64,000 nucleotides of DNA from Pseudomonas fluorescens (GTDB lineage Bacteria > Pseudomonadota > Gammaproteobacteria > Pseudomonadales > Pseudomonadaceae): assembly GCF_002837185.1 (NCBI RefSeq), contig NZ_KZ477987.1, positions 62,001-126,000 on the forward strand, read 5' to 3'. The notes under the pieces were generated by a model. It did not search any database. It was not told the DNA's origin and saw only the letters and a list, made by a program, of their open reading frames with translations. This document shows, one piece after another, positions 18,062-27,484 of the stretch. Position numbers and translations under genes: made by a program. Positions within the stretch are counted from its first letter, which is position 1. Each line of letters starts with the position of its first letter.

Positions 18062-18895
18062 CTAACCATACCGCCCCGTAATATAGTCTTCGGTCTGTTT
18101 TTTCGCCGGATTGGTGAACAGGGTATCGGTGTCGCCGAACTCCACCAGCTTGCCCATGTACATGAACGCGGTGTAGTCGGACACCCGCGCGGCTTGCTGC
18201 ATGTTGTGGGTCACGATGACGATGGTGAACTTGGACTTGAGCTCGTAGATCAGCTCTTCAACCTTCAGCGTCGAAATCGGGTCGAGGGCCGAGCACGGTT
18301 CGTCGAGCAGCAGCACTTCAGGTTCCACGGCGATGGTGCGGGCAATGACCAGACGCTGTTGCTGGCCACCGGACAAACCGAGGGCCGACTCGTGCAGGCG
18401 GTCTTTGACCTCGTCCCACAGCGCTGCGCCCTTGAGTGCCCATTCAACCGCTTCATCGAGAATGCGTTTTTTGTTGATGCCCTGGATGCGCAGGCCATAA
18501 ACCACGTTTTCATAGATGGTCTTGGGGAACGGGTTGGGCTTCTGGAACACCATGCCCACGCGGCGGCGCAGCTCGGCCACGTCTTCGCCCTTGCGGTAGA
18601 TGTTGGTGCCGTAGAGGTTGATGGCGCCTTCCACGCGGCAACCGTCCACCAGGTCGTTCATGCGGTTGAACGTGCGCAGCAACGTGGACTTGCCGCAGCC
18701 GGACGGGCCGATGAAGGCAGTCACGCGCTGCTTGGGGATGTTCATGCTGACGTCGAACAGCGCCTGCTTGTCGCCGTAGTAGAGGCTCAGGCCCGGCACT
18801 TCGATGGCCACGGTTTCCTGGGCCAGGCTTAGGCTTTGCTTGTCGCGTCCCAGGGCAGACATGTTGATGCCGTGGGAATGGGTTTCGTGTTGCAT
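18062..18895 (-). CDS. pstB: Phosphate ABC transporter ATP-binding protein PstB
   Basis: A 277-residue ATPase of the high-affinity phosphate importer. Visible motifs are Walker [10 protein letters not shown] (63–71), signature LSGGQQQRL, Walker [14 protein letters not shown], and the switch histidine in [16 protein letters not shown]. The start at 18895 ([16 protein letters not shown]) is preferred; longer frames enter the repeat. It lies between repeat copies 2 and 3 within the pst operon. Confidence 0.97.
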   Translation of the reverse strand: MQHETHSHGINMSALGRDKQSLSLAQETVAIEVPGLSLYYGDKQALFDVSMNIPKQRVTAFIGPSGCGKSTLLRTFNRMNDLVDGCRVEGAINLYGTNIYRKGEDVAELRRRVGMVFQKPNPFPKTIYENVVYGLRIQGINKKRILDEAVEWALKGAALWDEVKDRLHESALGLSGGQQQRLVIARTIAVEPEVLLLDEPCSALDPISTLKVEELIYELKSKFTIVIVTHNMQQAARVSDYTAFMYMGKLVEFGDTDTLFTNPAKKQTEDYITGRYG

Positions 18896-18910
18896 GGTCT
18901 CACTCCGTTC

Positions 18911-18996
18911 GTAGCTGCAAGCTTTTAGCTGCAAGCTGCAAGATTTGAGCAAAAGCGGCTTGTAGCTTGAGGCTTGCCGCTTGTGACTTAGCTTTA
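18911..18996. repeat. Intra-operon repeat, copy 3 (pstA–pstB)
   Basis: TAGCTGCAAGCTTTTAGCTG / CAAGCTGCAAG left arm and GGCTTGTAGCTTGAGGCTTG / CCGCTTG right arm fill the gap between pstA and pstB. Confidence 0.8.
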
Positions 18997-19000
18997 GCTG

Positions 19001-20671
19001 TCAACTGTCCAACGCCTTGTACTTCTCGCGCAGGTGGTTACGAATCCACACCGCCGACAGGTTGAGCGTGGCGATCACCAGCACCAGCAGCAGGGCTGTG
19101 GCGTAGACCAGCGGCCGCGCCGCTTCGACGTTGGGGCTCTGGAAGCCGACGTCATAGATATGGAAACCCAGGTGCATGATCTTCTGGTCAAGGTGCAGGT
19201 ACGGGTAGTTACCGTCCAACGGCAGCGACGGGGCCAGCTTCACCACGCCGACCAGCATCAGCGGCGCCACTTCACCGGCGGCCCGGGCCACGGCGAGGAT
19301 CATGCCGGTCATCATCGCCGGGCTGGCCATCGGCAGCACGATCTTCCACAGCGTTTCCGCCTTGGTCGCGCCGAGCGCCAGGGAACCTTCACGCACGGTG
19401 CGAGGAATCCGCGCCAGGCCTTCTTCGGTGGCCACGATCACTACCGGCACCGCCAGCAGCGCCAGGGTCAGCGAGGCCCAGAGCAGCCCCGGCGTGCCGA
19501 AGGTCGGCGCCGGCAGGGCTTCGGCGAAGAACAGCCGGTCCACCGAGCCACCCAGCACATACACGAAAAAGCCCAGGCCGAACACGCCGTAGACAATGGC
19601 CGGTACGCCCGCCAGGTTGTTGACCGCGATGCGGATAATCCGCGTCAGGGTGTTCTGCTTGGCGTACTCACGCAGGTACACCGCCGCCAGTACGCCGAAT
19701 GGCGTGACGATCATCGCCATGATCAGGGTCATCATCACGGTACCGAAGATCGCCGGGAAGATCCCGCCTTCGGTGTTGGCTTCCCGTGGATCGTCGCTCA
19801 GAAACTCCCAGACCTTGCTGAAGTAGAAGCCGATCTTGGTCAGGGTGCCCATGGCGTTCGGCTGGTAGGCGTGTACCACTTTGCCGATACCGATTTCGAT
19901 TTCCTTGCCGTTGCCGTCCCGGGCCGTCAGCGCGTCGCGGTTGAACTGGGCGTGCAGGTCGGCCAGGCGCGCTTCGATGTCCTGGTAGCGGGCGTTCAGT
20001 TCGGCGCGGTCGGCGTCCATGTCGGCCTGGGCGGCGGCGTCGAGCTTGCCTTCCAGCTCCAGCTTGCGACCGTGCAGGCGGACGCGCTCCAGCCCGGCAT
20101 TGATCGCACCGATATCGGTTTTCTCCAGGCTCTTGAGCTGGGCGGCGAGCGTGTTGACGCGCTCCACACGGGCTTGCAACTCCGGCCACGCGGCCTCGCC
20201 TTCGGCGATGATCTTGCCATCCTGCTTGACGTTGACCAGGGTGCCGTAGAAGTTGCCCCATTCACGCCGCTCGATGGTCATCAACTGCACCGGCTTGGTC
20301 TGGTCCTTCAACCATTCGCCGACGATCCAGGTGAAGTCATTGCCGTTCAAGTCGCGGTTGCCGACCTTGATCAGCTCGCGAGTCATGAACTCCGGGCCCT
20401 CATCGGGCACCGGCAGGCCAGCGCTTTTCAGGCGCTCGCGTGGGACTTCTTCCTTCTGCACCACTTCGCCGATGACGATATGGTTGGCCTGGCCCGGCAC
20501 GCTGTAGTTGGCCTGGATCAGGTCGGCCGGCCAGAAATGGCCCAGACCGCGCACCGCAATCACCGCCAGCAAACCAATGGTCATGATGACCGCGATGGAC
20601 ACCGCGCCACCGCTTATCCAGACGCCGGGGGCGCCGCTCTTGAACCATCCATTCAGGGAGTTCTGTTTCAC
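19001..20671 (-). CDS. pstA: Phosphate ABC transporter permease PstA (extended form)
   Basis: A 556-residue inner-membrane permease, almost twice the length of E. coli PstA. The N-terminus has one membrane helix (VSIAVIMTIGLLAVIAVRGL), then about 250 extra residues including a coiled-coil-like stretch (residues about 165–240, many Glu/Ala/Leu). The C-terminal half is the permease proper, with six helices and the EAA loop (EGLARIPRTVREGSLALGAT). The start is a GTG at 20671 with GAAAGG upstream. The extension is usual for Pseudomonas PstA, but its function is not known to me. Confidence 0.94.
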   Translation of the reverse strand: MKQNSLNGWFKSGAPGVWISGGAVSIAVIMTIGLLAVIAVRGLGHFWPADLIQANYSVPGQANHIVIGEVVQKEEVPRERLKSAGLPVPDEGPEFMTRELIKVGNRDLNGNDFTWIVGEWLKDQTKPVQLMTIERREWGNFYGTLVNVKQDGKIIAEGEAAWPELQARVERVNTLAAQLKSLEKTDIGAINAGLERVRLHGRKLELEGKLDAAAQADMDADRAELNARYQDIEARLADLHAQFNRDALTARDGNGKEIEIGIGKVVHAYQPNAMGTLTKIGFYFSKVWEFLSDDPREANTEGGIFPAIFGTVMMTLIMAMIVTPFGVLAAVYLREYAKQNTLTRIIRIAVNNLAGVPAIVYGVFGLGFFVYVLGGSVDRLFFAEALPAPTFGTPGLLWASLTLALLAVPVVIVATEEGLARIPRTVREGSLALGATKAETLWKIVLPMASPAMMTGMILAVARAAGEVAPLMLVGVVKLAPSLPLDGNYPYLHLDQKIMHLGFHIYDVGFQSPNVEAARPLVYATALLLVLVIATLNLSAVWIRNHLREKYKALDS

Positions 20672-20686
20672 AGACTTCTACCTTTC

Positions 20687-22972
20687 TTAAAGCGACGAGT
20701 ATTTCTTGCGCAGACGCTGACGGATCAGCTCGGCGAGGGTGTTCATGATGAAGGTGAACAGCAGCAGCACCAGCGCCGAGAGGAACAGCACGCGGTAGTG
20801 ACTGCCGCCCACTTCCGACTCGGGCATTTCCACCGCGACGTTGGCCGCCAGGGTGCGCAGGCCTTCGAACAGGTTCATCTCCATCACCGGCGTGTTACCG
20901 GTGGCCATCAGCACGATCATGGTCTCGCCGACGGCGCGGCCCATGCCGATCATCAATGCCGAGAAAATGCCCGGGCTGGCGGTCAGGATCACTACGCGGG
21001 TCATGGTCTGCCAGGGCGTGGCGCCGAGGGCCAGGGAGCCCAGGGTCAGGCCACGCGGCACGCTGAACACGGCGTCTTCGGCGATGGAGTAGATGTTCGG
21101 GATCACCGCGAACCCCATGGCCAGGCCGACCACCAGGGCGTTGCGCTGGTCGTAGGTGATGCCCAGGTCATGGGAAATCCACATGCGCATGTCGCCGCCG
21201 AAGAACCAGGTTTCCAGGTACGGGCTCATGTACAGCGAGAGCCAGCCCACGAACAGGATCACCGGGATCAGGATCGCGCTTTCCCAGCCATCCGGCACCC
21301 GCAGGCGGATCGACTCAGGCAACCGGCTGAATACAAAGCCGGCCACCAGGATGCCAATCGGCAACAGCATCAGCAGGCTGAAAATCCCCGGCAGATGCCC
21401 TTCCACATAAGGCGCCAGGAACAGGCCGGCGAAGAAGCCGAGGATCACCGTGGGCATCGCTTCCATCAACTCGATCACCGGCTTGACCTTGCGGCGCAGG
21501 CTCGGGGCCATGAAGTAAGCGGTGTAGATCGCGGCGGCTACGGCCAGCGGCGCGGCGAGCAGCATCGCGTAGAACGCGGCTTTCAACGTACCGAAGGTCA
21601 GCGGCGCCAGGCTCATCTTGGGCTCGAAGTCGGTGTTGGCGGCGGTCGACTGCCAGACGTATTTAGGCTCGTCGTAGTTCTCGTACCAGACCTTGCTCCA
21701 CAGCGCGCTCCAGGAGACTTCCGGGTGCGGGTTGTCGAGCAGCAACGGTTGCAGCTTGCCACCGGCCTCGACGATCACGTGGTTGGCCCGTGGCGACAAA
21801 CCGAACACGCCTGGGCCGTCGACCACCGGATCGACCAGCAAGGTGCGGTGCGCGGTGCTGTGGAACACGCCGAACTGACCGGAAGCATCGAGGGCAGTGA
21901 AACCCTTGCGACGTTCTTCAGCGGTGATTTCCACGATGGGCGCAGTGCCCATCTGGAAGGTACGGATTTGCTTGAGGCGCTGCTCGCCATCCGGATCGCG
22001 GGCCATGAACCACTGGGCCAGGCCGCCCTTGGAGTTACCGACGATCAGCGAGATGCCGCCCACCAGCTGGGTGCTGGCGGTGACGTCGGCAGTGCCGTCT
22101 TCAAGCAGCTTGTAGCGACCGTTGAGGCTCTTGTCGCGCAGGCTGAACACGTCGGCCAGGGCACGACCGTTGATCACATACAACCATTGCTGGCGCGGGT
22201 CGATGAAGATCGCCTTCACCGGCTCGGTCATTTGCGGCAGCTCGACACGCTTCTGCTCGCTGGTGACTTCACCGGTCATCATGTTTTCTTCGCGGCTCAG
22301 GGTCAGCACGTTCAAGTGCGAACCGGCCGAGCCTGCCACCACCAGGGAAGTATCGGTGGCATTGAGCGCGACGTGCTCCAACGGGCGGCCGGCCTCATCC
22401 AGCACGATCGGCGTCTCGCCATAAGGGTATTCGATTGCCGGCGTGATGGTTTTCTTGCCGTCCGGGTAAGACACTTTATAAGTGTGGCGGAACACCATGG
22501 ACTGGCCGTTGGACAAACCCAGGATCACCAGCGGGCTGCCCGGCTGGTCTTCGCCGATGGACGCAACGCTTGTACCGGCCGGCAGCGGCAGGTCAACGCG
22601 CTTGAGCTCGGTGCCGGTGTCGACTGCAAAGAACAGCGCCTGGCCCTTGTCGGAAACCCGCATGGCAACCTGGTTCTGTTCTTCCAGCGAGATCAGCAAT
22701 GGCTTGCCGGCGTCCTGCATCCAGGCAGGCGTCAGCGCGTCTTCCTTGGTCAGCGAGGCGCCTTGAAACAGCGGCGCGACCACATAGGCGAGAAAGAAGA
22801 AAATCAGGGTAATGGCACCCAGCACGGCGAGGCCGCCGACCAATACGTACCAGCGGGTGAAACGATCCTTGAGCGCGCGAATGCGGCGCTTGCGTTGCAG
22901 CTCAGGCGTATTGAAATCAATGCGCTTGGGGGGAGAAGTCGTCGTCATGGTGGAATTGGCCAGATCATTCAT
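20687..22972 (-). CDS. pstC: Phosphate ABC transporter permease PstC (extended form)
   Basis: A 761-residue permease with a membrane helix near residues 42–70, a long extracytoplasmic region (about 70–440) with repeated β-propeller-like strands, and a C-terminal permease domain ending in the usual EAA region (RGLTLGSLALGATPWQTMTR). E. coli PstC has about 320 residues, so the extra domain is large; it is typical of pseudomonads. The ATG at 22972 (MNDLANSTMTTT) lies only six bases after the predicted -10, so the mRNA may be leaderless or the start may be the ATG at 22948. Confidence 0.92.
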   Translation of the reverse strand: MNDLANSTMTTTSPPKRIDFNTPELQRKRRIRALKDRFTRWYVLVGGLAVLGAITLIFFFLAYVVAPLFQGASLTKEDALTPAWMQDAGKPLLISLEEQNQVAMRVSDKGQALFFAVDTGTELKRVDLPLPAGTSVASIGEDQPGSPLVILGLSNGQSMVFRHTYKVSYPDGKKTITPAIEYPYGETPIVLDEAGRPLEHVALNATDTSLVVAGSAGSHLNVLTLSREENMMTGEVTSEQKRVELPQMTEPVKAIFIDPRQQWLYVINGRALADVFSLRDKSLNGRYKLLEDGTADVTASTQLVGGISLIVGNSKGGLAQWFMARDPDGEQRLKQIRTFQMGTAPIVEITAEERRKGFTALDASGQFGVFHSTAHRTLLVDPVVDGPGVFGLSPRANHVIVEAGGKLQPLLLDNPHPEVSWSALWSKVWYENYDEPKYVWQSTAANTDFEPKMSLAPLTFGTLKAAFYAMLLAAPLAVAAAIYTAYFMAPSLRRKVKPVIELMEAMPTVILGFFAGLFLAPYVEGHLPGIFSLLMLLPIGILVAGFVFSRLPESIRLRVPDGWESAILIPVILFVGWLSLYMSPYLETWFFGGDMRMWISHDLGITYDQRNALVVGLAMGFAVIPNIYSIAEDAVFSVPRGLTLGSLALGATPWQTMTRVVILTASPGIFSALMIGMGRAVGETMIVLMATGNTPVMEMNLFEGLRTLAANVAVEMPESEVGGSHYRVLFLSALVLLLFTFIMNTLAELIRQRLRKKYSSL

Positions 22973-22978
22973 GCGCAC

Positions 22979-23012
22979 ACCCTAGCGGTCCTGTATGACA
23001 GAAAGATGACAG
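22979..23012 (-). promoter_or_regulatory. PhoB box and -10 of the pstCAB-phoU promoter
   Basis: On the minus strand, CTGTCAT-CTTT-CTGTCAT (23012–22995) is a perfect PhoB direct repeat. Ten bases further is TAGGGT (22984–22979), a weak -10 at the canonical PhoB spacing. This gives pstC its own promoter, separate from pstS. Confidence 0.88.
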
Positions 23013-23072
23013 TGCAGTGACGCAGGAAATCCGCCGCGAAGCAGGGCTGGCAGCGGATTGAAAATGAGTGAT

Positions 23073-23098
23073 GCGGGAACCGGCGTACCGGCGCCCGC
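23073..23098 (-). terminator. Hairpin between pstS and pstC
   Basis: Read on the minus strand, GCGGG-CG-CCGG, a TACG loop and CCGG-TT-CCCGC form a stem with one internal mismatch, followed by a modest T-run (CATTTTC). It lies just after the pstS stop and may reduce read-through from pstS into pstCAB, matching the need for more binding protein than permease. Confidence 0.5.
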
Positions 23099-23106
23099 AG
23101 AGGCAA

Positions 23107-24093
23107 TCAGTTGCCTTCTTTCAGACCCAGGTCAGCCAGGGCCTTGGCGGCAACTTTGGCTGGCAGCGGGATGTAACCGTCTTTCACTACCACTTCCTGG
23201 CCCTGCTTGGACAGCACCAGTTTCACGAACTCAGCTTCCAGCGGAGCCAGAGGCTTGTTCGGGGCTTTGTTGACGTAAACGTAGAGGAAACGCGACAGCG
23301 GGTATTTGCCGTTCAGGGCGTTTTCTTCGCTGTCTTCGATGAAGTCAGTGCTGCCTTTCTTGGCCAGGGCCACGGTCTTCACGCTGGCCGTCTTGTAGCC
23401 GATGCCCGAGTAACCGATGCCGTTCAGCGAGGAGCTGATCGACTGTACGACCGAAGCCGAACCAGGTTGTTCGTTCACGTTAGGCTTGTAGTCGCCTTTG
23501 CACAGGGCTTCTTCCTTGAAGTAGCCGTAGGTGCCGGACACCGAGTTACGGCCAAACAGCTGAACCGGCTTGTTGGCCAGGTCGCCGGTCACGCCCAGGT
23601 CACCCCAGGTTTTCACGTCGGCTTTGGCGCCACACAAGCGCGTCGAAGAGAAGATCGCGTCAACCTGTTCCATGGTCAGGTGCTGAATCGGGTTGTCCTT
23701 GTGCACAAATACCGCCAGGGCATCCACGGCTACCGGGATAGCGGTTGGCTTGTAGCCGTACTTCTGCTCGAAGGCCGCCAGTTCGGTGTCCTTCATCTTG
23801 CGGCTCATCGGGCCCAGGTTGGAGGTGCCTTCAGTCAGCGCAGGTGGCGCGGTGGCGGAGCCGGCCGCTTGAATCTGGATGTTGACGTTCGGGTATTCCT
23901 TTTTGTAACCCTCGGCCCACAGGGTCATCAGGTTTGCCAGGGTATCGGAACCGACGCTGGACAGGTTGCCCGACACACCAGTGGTCTTGACGTAAGCCGG
24001 GATCGCCGGGTCAACGCCAGCAGCCACCGCGTTGGCGGTCGCGACGCCAGCAGCGACAAACGTCATTGCCGCCATCAAACGTTTCAGTTTCAT
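23107..24093 (-). CDS. pstS: Phosphate ABC transporter substrate-binding protein PstS
   Basis: A 328-residue periplasmic phosphate-binding protein. It has a signal peptide ([20 protein letters not shown], Ala-x-Ala near residue 24), the phosphate-contacting [12 protein letters not shown] segment near the mature N-terminus, and [14 protein letters not shown] later. The ribosome binding site is a strong AGGAG before the ATG at 24093. It is the first gene of the pst cluster, under its own PhoB box. Confidence 0.95.
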   Translation of the reverse strand: MKLKRLMAAMTFVAAGVATANAVAAGVDPAIPAYVKTTGVSGNLSSVGSDTLANLMTLWAEGYKKEYPNVNIQIQAAGSATAPPALTEGTSNLGPMSRKMKDTELAAFEQKYGYKPTAIPVAVDALAVFVHKDNPIQHLTMEQVDAIFSSTRLCGAKADVKTWGDLGVTGDLANKPVQLFGRNSVSGTYGYFKEEALCKGDYKPNVNEQPGSASVVQSISSSLNGIGYSGIGYKTASVKTVALAKKGSTDFIEDSEENALNGKYPLSRFLYVYVNKAPNKPLAPLEAEFVKLVLSKQGQEVVVKDGYIPLPAKVAAKALADLGLKEGN

Positions 24094-24155
24094 GCCTTGC
24101 TCCTAGCAGATAGGGATAGTTGGATCGGGGCCAAGTATCGAGAGGCCGTGTGAAC

Positions 24156-24189
24156 ACTCTATGTCTGCAATGTGACAGTTAGATGAAAG
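24156..24189 (-). promoter_or_regulatory. PhoB box and -10 of the pstS promoter
   Basis: On the minus strand, CTTTCAT-CTAA-CTGTCAC (24189–24172) matches the PhoB repeat at 13 of 14 half-site positions if CTGTCAC is allowed. Ten bases later is TAGAGT (24161–24156) as -10. The predicted leader is about 55 nt. Confidence 0.85.
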
Positions 24190-24243
24190 GCCACTATCGA
24201 AAGCGCAGGCTTGGGAACGTAAAACGGTCAATGAACACCTTCA

Positions 24244-24275
24244 CTGTGGCGAGGGAGCTTGCTCGCTCGCCACAG
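24244..24275. repeat. Single palindrome of a different REP type
   Basis: CTGTGGCGAGGGAGCTTGCT and its complement CGCTCGCCACAG form a hairpin. The unit GTGGCGAGGGAGCTTGCTCG differs from the window's main REP family and is single, not doubled. It lies just past the 3' end of the MFS gene. Confidence 0.8.
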
Positions 24276-24290
24276 GAGATCAGGGCAGTG

Positions 24291-25580
24291 TCAGCGGGAA
24301 CGCTTCCACAGATACCCACCCACCACCATCCCCATCAAGCACAAGGCAGCAACATAGTAGGCCGGCCCCATCGGGCTTTCCTTCATCAGCAGCGACACCG
24401 CCAGCGGCGTCAGCCCGCCGAACACGGCGTAGGCCACGTTGTAGGAGAACGACAAGCCACTGAAACGCACCACCGGCGGAAATGCCTTGACCATCACGTA
24501 AGGCACCACGCCGATGGTGCCGACAAACAGGCCAGTCAAGGCGTACAGCGGGAACAGCCAGTCCGGGTGGGCCATGAGACTGTGATACAGCGTCCAGGAA
24601 GTGGCCAGCAACAATGCGCAACCGGTGACCAGTACACGACCGGCACCAAAACGATCGGCCAGGGCACCCGAGGCAATGCAACCCAGGCTCAGGGTGACGA
24701 TGGCCAGGCTGTTGGCCTGCAACGCAACCGTGGGGCTGAAGTGGTAGACGGTCTGCAGCACGGTCGGCGTCATGAGGATGACCACCACGACGCCGGCCGA
24801 GAGCAGCCAGGTCAGCAGCATCGACAACACGATGGCGCCACGGTGGTCGCGCAATACCGCGCGCAACGGCAGCTCGGCGGCCAGGGTCTTGCGTTGCTGC
24901 ATCTCGGCGAAAATAGGTGTTTCATGCAGCCAGCGGCGCAGGTACACCGACAGCAGGCCGAATACACCGCCGAGCAGGAATGGGATCCGCCAGGCGTAAT
25001 CGGAGACCTGCTCCGGGGTATAGACCGTATTAATGGCGGTGGCGACCAACGAGCCCAGCAGAATACCGGCGGTGAGGCCGCTGGTCAGGGTACCGCAGGC
25101 GTAGCCGATGTGGCGTGGCGGGACGTGTTCGGAGACAAATACCCAGGCGCCCGGTACCTCGCCGCCAATCGCCGCACCCTGGATCACGCGCATCAGCAGC
25201 AACAGGAGCGGCGCCCACAAGCCGATCTGCGCGTAGGTCGGCAACAGGCCCATGATCAAGGTCGGCACGGCCATCATGAAGATGCTCAGGGTGAACATTT
25301 TCTTGCGGCCCAGCAGGTCGCCGAAGTGCGCCATGATGATGCCGCCCAGCGGGCGGGCGAGGTAGCCAGCGGCGAAGATGCCGAAGGTCTGCATCATGCG
25401 CAGCCATTCGGGCATGTCGACGGGGAAGAACAGTTTCCCGACCACGGTGGCGAAAAATACGAAAATGATGAAGTCGTAGAACTCCAGCGCCCCGCCCAAG
25501 GCAGACAGCGACAGGGTTTTGTAGTCGTTGCGGGTCAGCGGGCGCGACGGTTGCGCGCTGCTTGCGGGCACGGAGGACAT
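24291..25580 (-). CDS. MFS transporter, metabolite:H+ symporter type
   Basis: A 429-residue transporter with about 12 hydrophobic helices. The N-terminal block LSLSALGGALEFYDFIIFVF and the loop 2–3 motif GDLLGRKKMF are typical of the metabolite:H+ symporter group (sugar-acid, dicarboxylate or osmolyte carriers). The start at 25580 (MSSVPASSAQPSRP) is preferred because the upstream frame shows no membrane character and GAGAAG lies before it. The substrate cannot be read from sequence. It follows pstS on the same strand, but no PhoB box precedes it. Confidence 0.87.
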   Translation of the reverse strand: MSSVPASSAQPSRPLTRNDYKTLSLSALGGALEFYDFIIFVFFATVVGKLFFPVDMPEWLRMMQTFGIFAAGYLARPLGGIIMAHFGDLLGRKKMFTLSIFMMAVPTLIMGLLPTYAQIGLWAPLLLLLMRVIQGAAIGGEVPGAWVFVSEHVPPRHIGYACGTLTSGLTAGILLGSLVATAINTVYTPEQVSDYAWRIPFLLGGVFGLLSVYLRRWLHETPIFAEMQQRKTLAAELPLRAVLRDHRGAIVLSMLLTWLLSAGVVVVILMTPTVLQTVYHFSPTVALQANSLAIVTLSLGCIASGALADRFGAGRVLVTGCALLLATSWTLYHSLMAHPDWLFPLYALTGLFVGTIGVVPYVMVKAFPPVVRFSGLSFSYNVAYAVFGGLTPLAVSLLMKESPMGPAYYVAALCLMGMVVGGYLWKRSR

Positions 25581-25985
25581 GGCAAGGCTTCTCTTATAGT
25601 AATCATCGTAAAGGACTGCACGCCCGTGACTTGCGGCGGGTTTGGCAAGATAGCAAATCGCTTGAAAAAGCACAGCGCTGTGAAAACAGTTGCGCGCAAA
25701 AGCCCCGATACAGCGCCTATTAACCGACCAAATGAGCCTCAGGTGGTCGTCGTCGCGCCAGCGTCCCGATATACTCGCCCGTGCAAGCGCAGGAACCCCA
25801 GTCTTGACGGGCTGCTGTGCCAAAACGTTGTTGGGCGCCATCCAGCCGATTTGGCAGAGTTTCCCTTTAGTTCGCCTTACGAGAAACGCATCGAGCGGTG
25901 TATGTTGGTGCTGAAACGTTTTTCCAGAAGACGGCTATCCACTTGAAATACCCATGAAGCGTCACGGGTCAGAGGCACCTTCGGC
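25581..25985. other. Non-coding region between divergent MFS and thioesterase genes
   Basis: About 400 bp without a supported gene. It should hold two divergent promoters. Short palindromes such as CACAGCGCTGTG (near 25670) are present, but no known operator, riboswitch or RNA was recognised. Confidence 0.5.
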
Positions 25986-26390
25986 ATGATCGAACTCGAA
26001 CAAGAAGATCCTATCCCGCAAGGCGATCTCGCCCTGCAAATCACTGCGCTGCCGCGTGAAACCAACGGTTTTGGCGATATCTTCGGTGGCTGGCTGGTCG
26101 CGCAGATGGACCTGGCCGGTACGGCAATGGCCAGCAAGGTGGCCGGCGGGCGCGTAGCCACGGTGGCCATTGATCGCATGGCATTCCTGGTACCGGTCGC
26201 GGTGGGCGCGCAGTTGTCCTTCTATACCCAGGCCCTGGAAATCGGCCGCAGCTCGATCCAGATGATGGTCGAAGTGTGGAGCGACGACCCGCTGTCCAGC
26301 GAATGGCGCAAGGTCACCGAGGCGGTATTCGTGTTCGTCGCCATCGACGGCAGCGGCCGCACGCGCTCGGTTCCGTCGCGCGCGCGTTAA
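25986..26390 (+). CDS. Acyl-CoA thioesterase, YciA-like hotdog protein
   Basis: A 134-residue hotdog-fold thioesterase that hydrolyses acyl-CoA to free acid and CoA. Family blocks are LPRETNGFGDIFGGWLVAQMDLAG, shortened here to the key NGFGDIFGGW active-site stretch with Asp, and VATVAIDRMAFLVPV. The length matches the hexameric YciA group. It stands alone with the mutarotase gene 75 bp downstream in the same direction. The acyl chain preference is unknown. Confidence 0.88.
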   Translation: MIELEQEDPIPQGDLALQITALPRETNGFGDIFGGWLVAQMDLAGTAMASKVAGGRVATVAIDRMAFLVPVAVGAQLSFYTQALEIGRSSIQMMVEVWSDDPLSSEWRKVTEAVFVFVAIDGSGRTRSVPSRAR

Positions 26391-26465
26391 ACCTCATCGG
26401 GTTTTCACGGTCAATTGCCCCATTGCCTGCCATTGCCCATTGCCTGCCATTGAGAGAGCTTTGTT

Positions 26466-27365
26466 ATGCCGACGCCCCACGTTGAAACCGTGAAAATCGA
26501 CGCGCTGGATTGCTGGCGCATCCGCCACAACGGCGCCGAGTTGAGGGTGGCCCAACAGGGCGCGCATATCTTCAGTTATCAGCGCGACGGCGAGCAGCCG
26601 CTGATCTGGCCGAACCCCGAAGCGGTGTTCAAGCAGGGCAAAGGCATTCGTACCGGCGTCCCGGTGTGCTGGCCCTGGTTTGGTGTGTTCGACCGCAACC
26701 CGCAGAGCGTCAAGGCAATGCGCCAGAGCGATCAGCCGGCCGGTGCCCACGGTTTTGTGCGTACGGCGTTGTGGGAATTAGCCGCAACCGAGCTTGAAGG
26801 CCAGGCGTTGCGGGTGGATCTTGCGCTGCCCGTACCGGCAGGCGGCTTTCCTGGCTGGCCTCATCAGGTCGACTTGACGTTGAGCCTGGTGATGGACGAC
26901 CAGTTGCATATCCACCTGACCAGCCATAACCGCGGCACTGACACCGTGACCCTCAGCCAGGCACTGCACACCTACTTCGCCGTCAGCGATGTGCGCAAGG
27001 TGCAGGTCGAAGGCCTGGATGGGGCGTCCTATATCGATACCGCCGATGGCTGGGCCGAGAAGATGCAATCGGGCCTGCTGCACTTCACGGCCGAGACTGA
27101 CCGTATCTATCTGGACACGCCTGCCCATCTGAGCATCGTCGACAAGGACTGGCAGCGCCGCATCCAGCTCACCAGCGAAGGTTCGAAATCGACCGTGATC
27201 TGGAACCCGTGGACCGAACGCGCCAAGGCCTTCGATGACATGGCCGACGATGGCTGGCAGGGGATGTTATGCGTAGAGACGGCGAATGTGCTGGATGATG
27301 TGGTGGCGTTGGCGCCCGGTGAAAGCCACACCCTGGGCGTGAGCATCGCCGCTGTCGCCCTGTAG
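26466..27365 (+). CDS. D-hexose-6-phosphate mutarotase (YeaD-like)
   Basis: A 299-residue aldose-1-epimerase-fold protein. Motifs are GAHIFSYQRDGEQPLIWPNP, RTGVPVCWPWFG, a glutamine/His region (SQALHTYFAVSD) and the C-terminal VCVETANV-like block (MLCVETANVLDDVV). YeaD/YMR099c enzymes interconvert α and β hexose-6-phosphates. A purely structural aldose-epimerase role is the main alternative. The REP doublet at 27378 follows the stop. Confidence 0.88.
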   Translation: MPTPHVETVKIDALDCWRIRHNGAELRVAQQGAHIFSYQRDGEQPLIWPNPEAVFKQGKGIRTGVPVCWPWFGVFDRNPQSVKAMRQSDQPAGAHGFVRTALWELAATELEGQALRVDLALPVPAGGFPGWPHQVDLTLSLVMDDQLHIHLTSHNRGTDTVTLSQALHTYFAVSDVRKVQVEGLDGASYIDTADGWAEKMQSGLLHFTAETDRIYLDTPAHLSIVDKDWQRRIQLTSEGSKSTVIWNPWTERAKAFDDMADDGWQGMLCVETANVLDDVVALAPGESHTLGVSIAAVAL

Positions 27366-27377
27366 GCGAAGTTCAAA

Positions 27378-27469
27378 ATGTGGGAGGGGGCTTGCTCCCG
27401 ATAGCGGTGGTTCAGTCAGAACATGTTTGACTGGCATGCCGCAATCGGGGGCAAGCCCCCTCCCACATT
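27378..27469. repeat. REP doublet 4
   Basis: Inverted REP units (ATGTGGGAGGGGGCTTGCTC … GCAAGCCCCCTCCCACATT) with spacer ATAGCGGTGGTTCAGTCAGA lie between the convergent mutarotase and DUF3299 genes. Confidence 0.92.
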
Positions 27470-27484
27470 GTTAGATGTTGGCTT

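Noticed and set aside
19034..23020. A very long open frame (over 1,300 codons) on the plus strand opposite pstA and pstC
   Set aside because: It is antisense to two clear transporter genes, has His/Gln/Arg-rich mirror composition and no family features.
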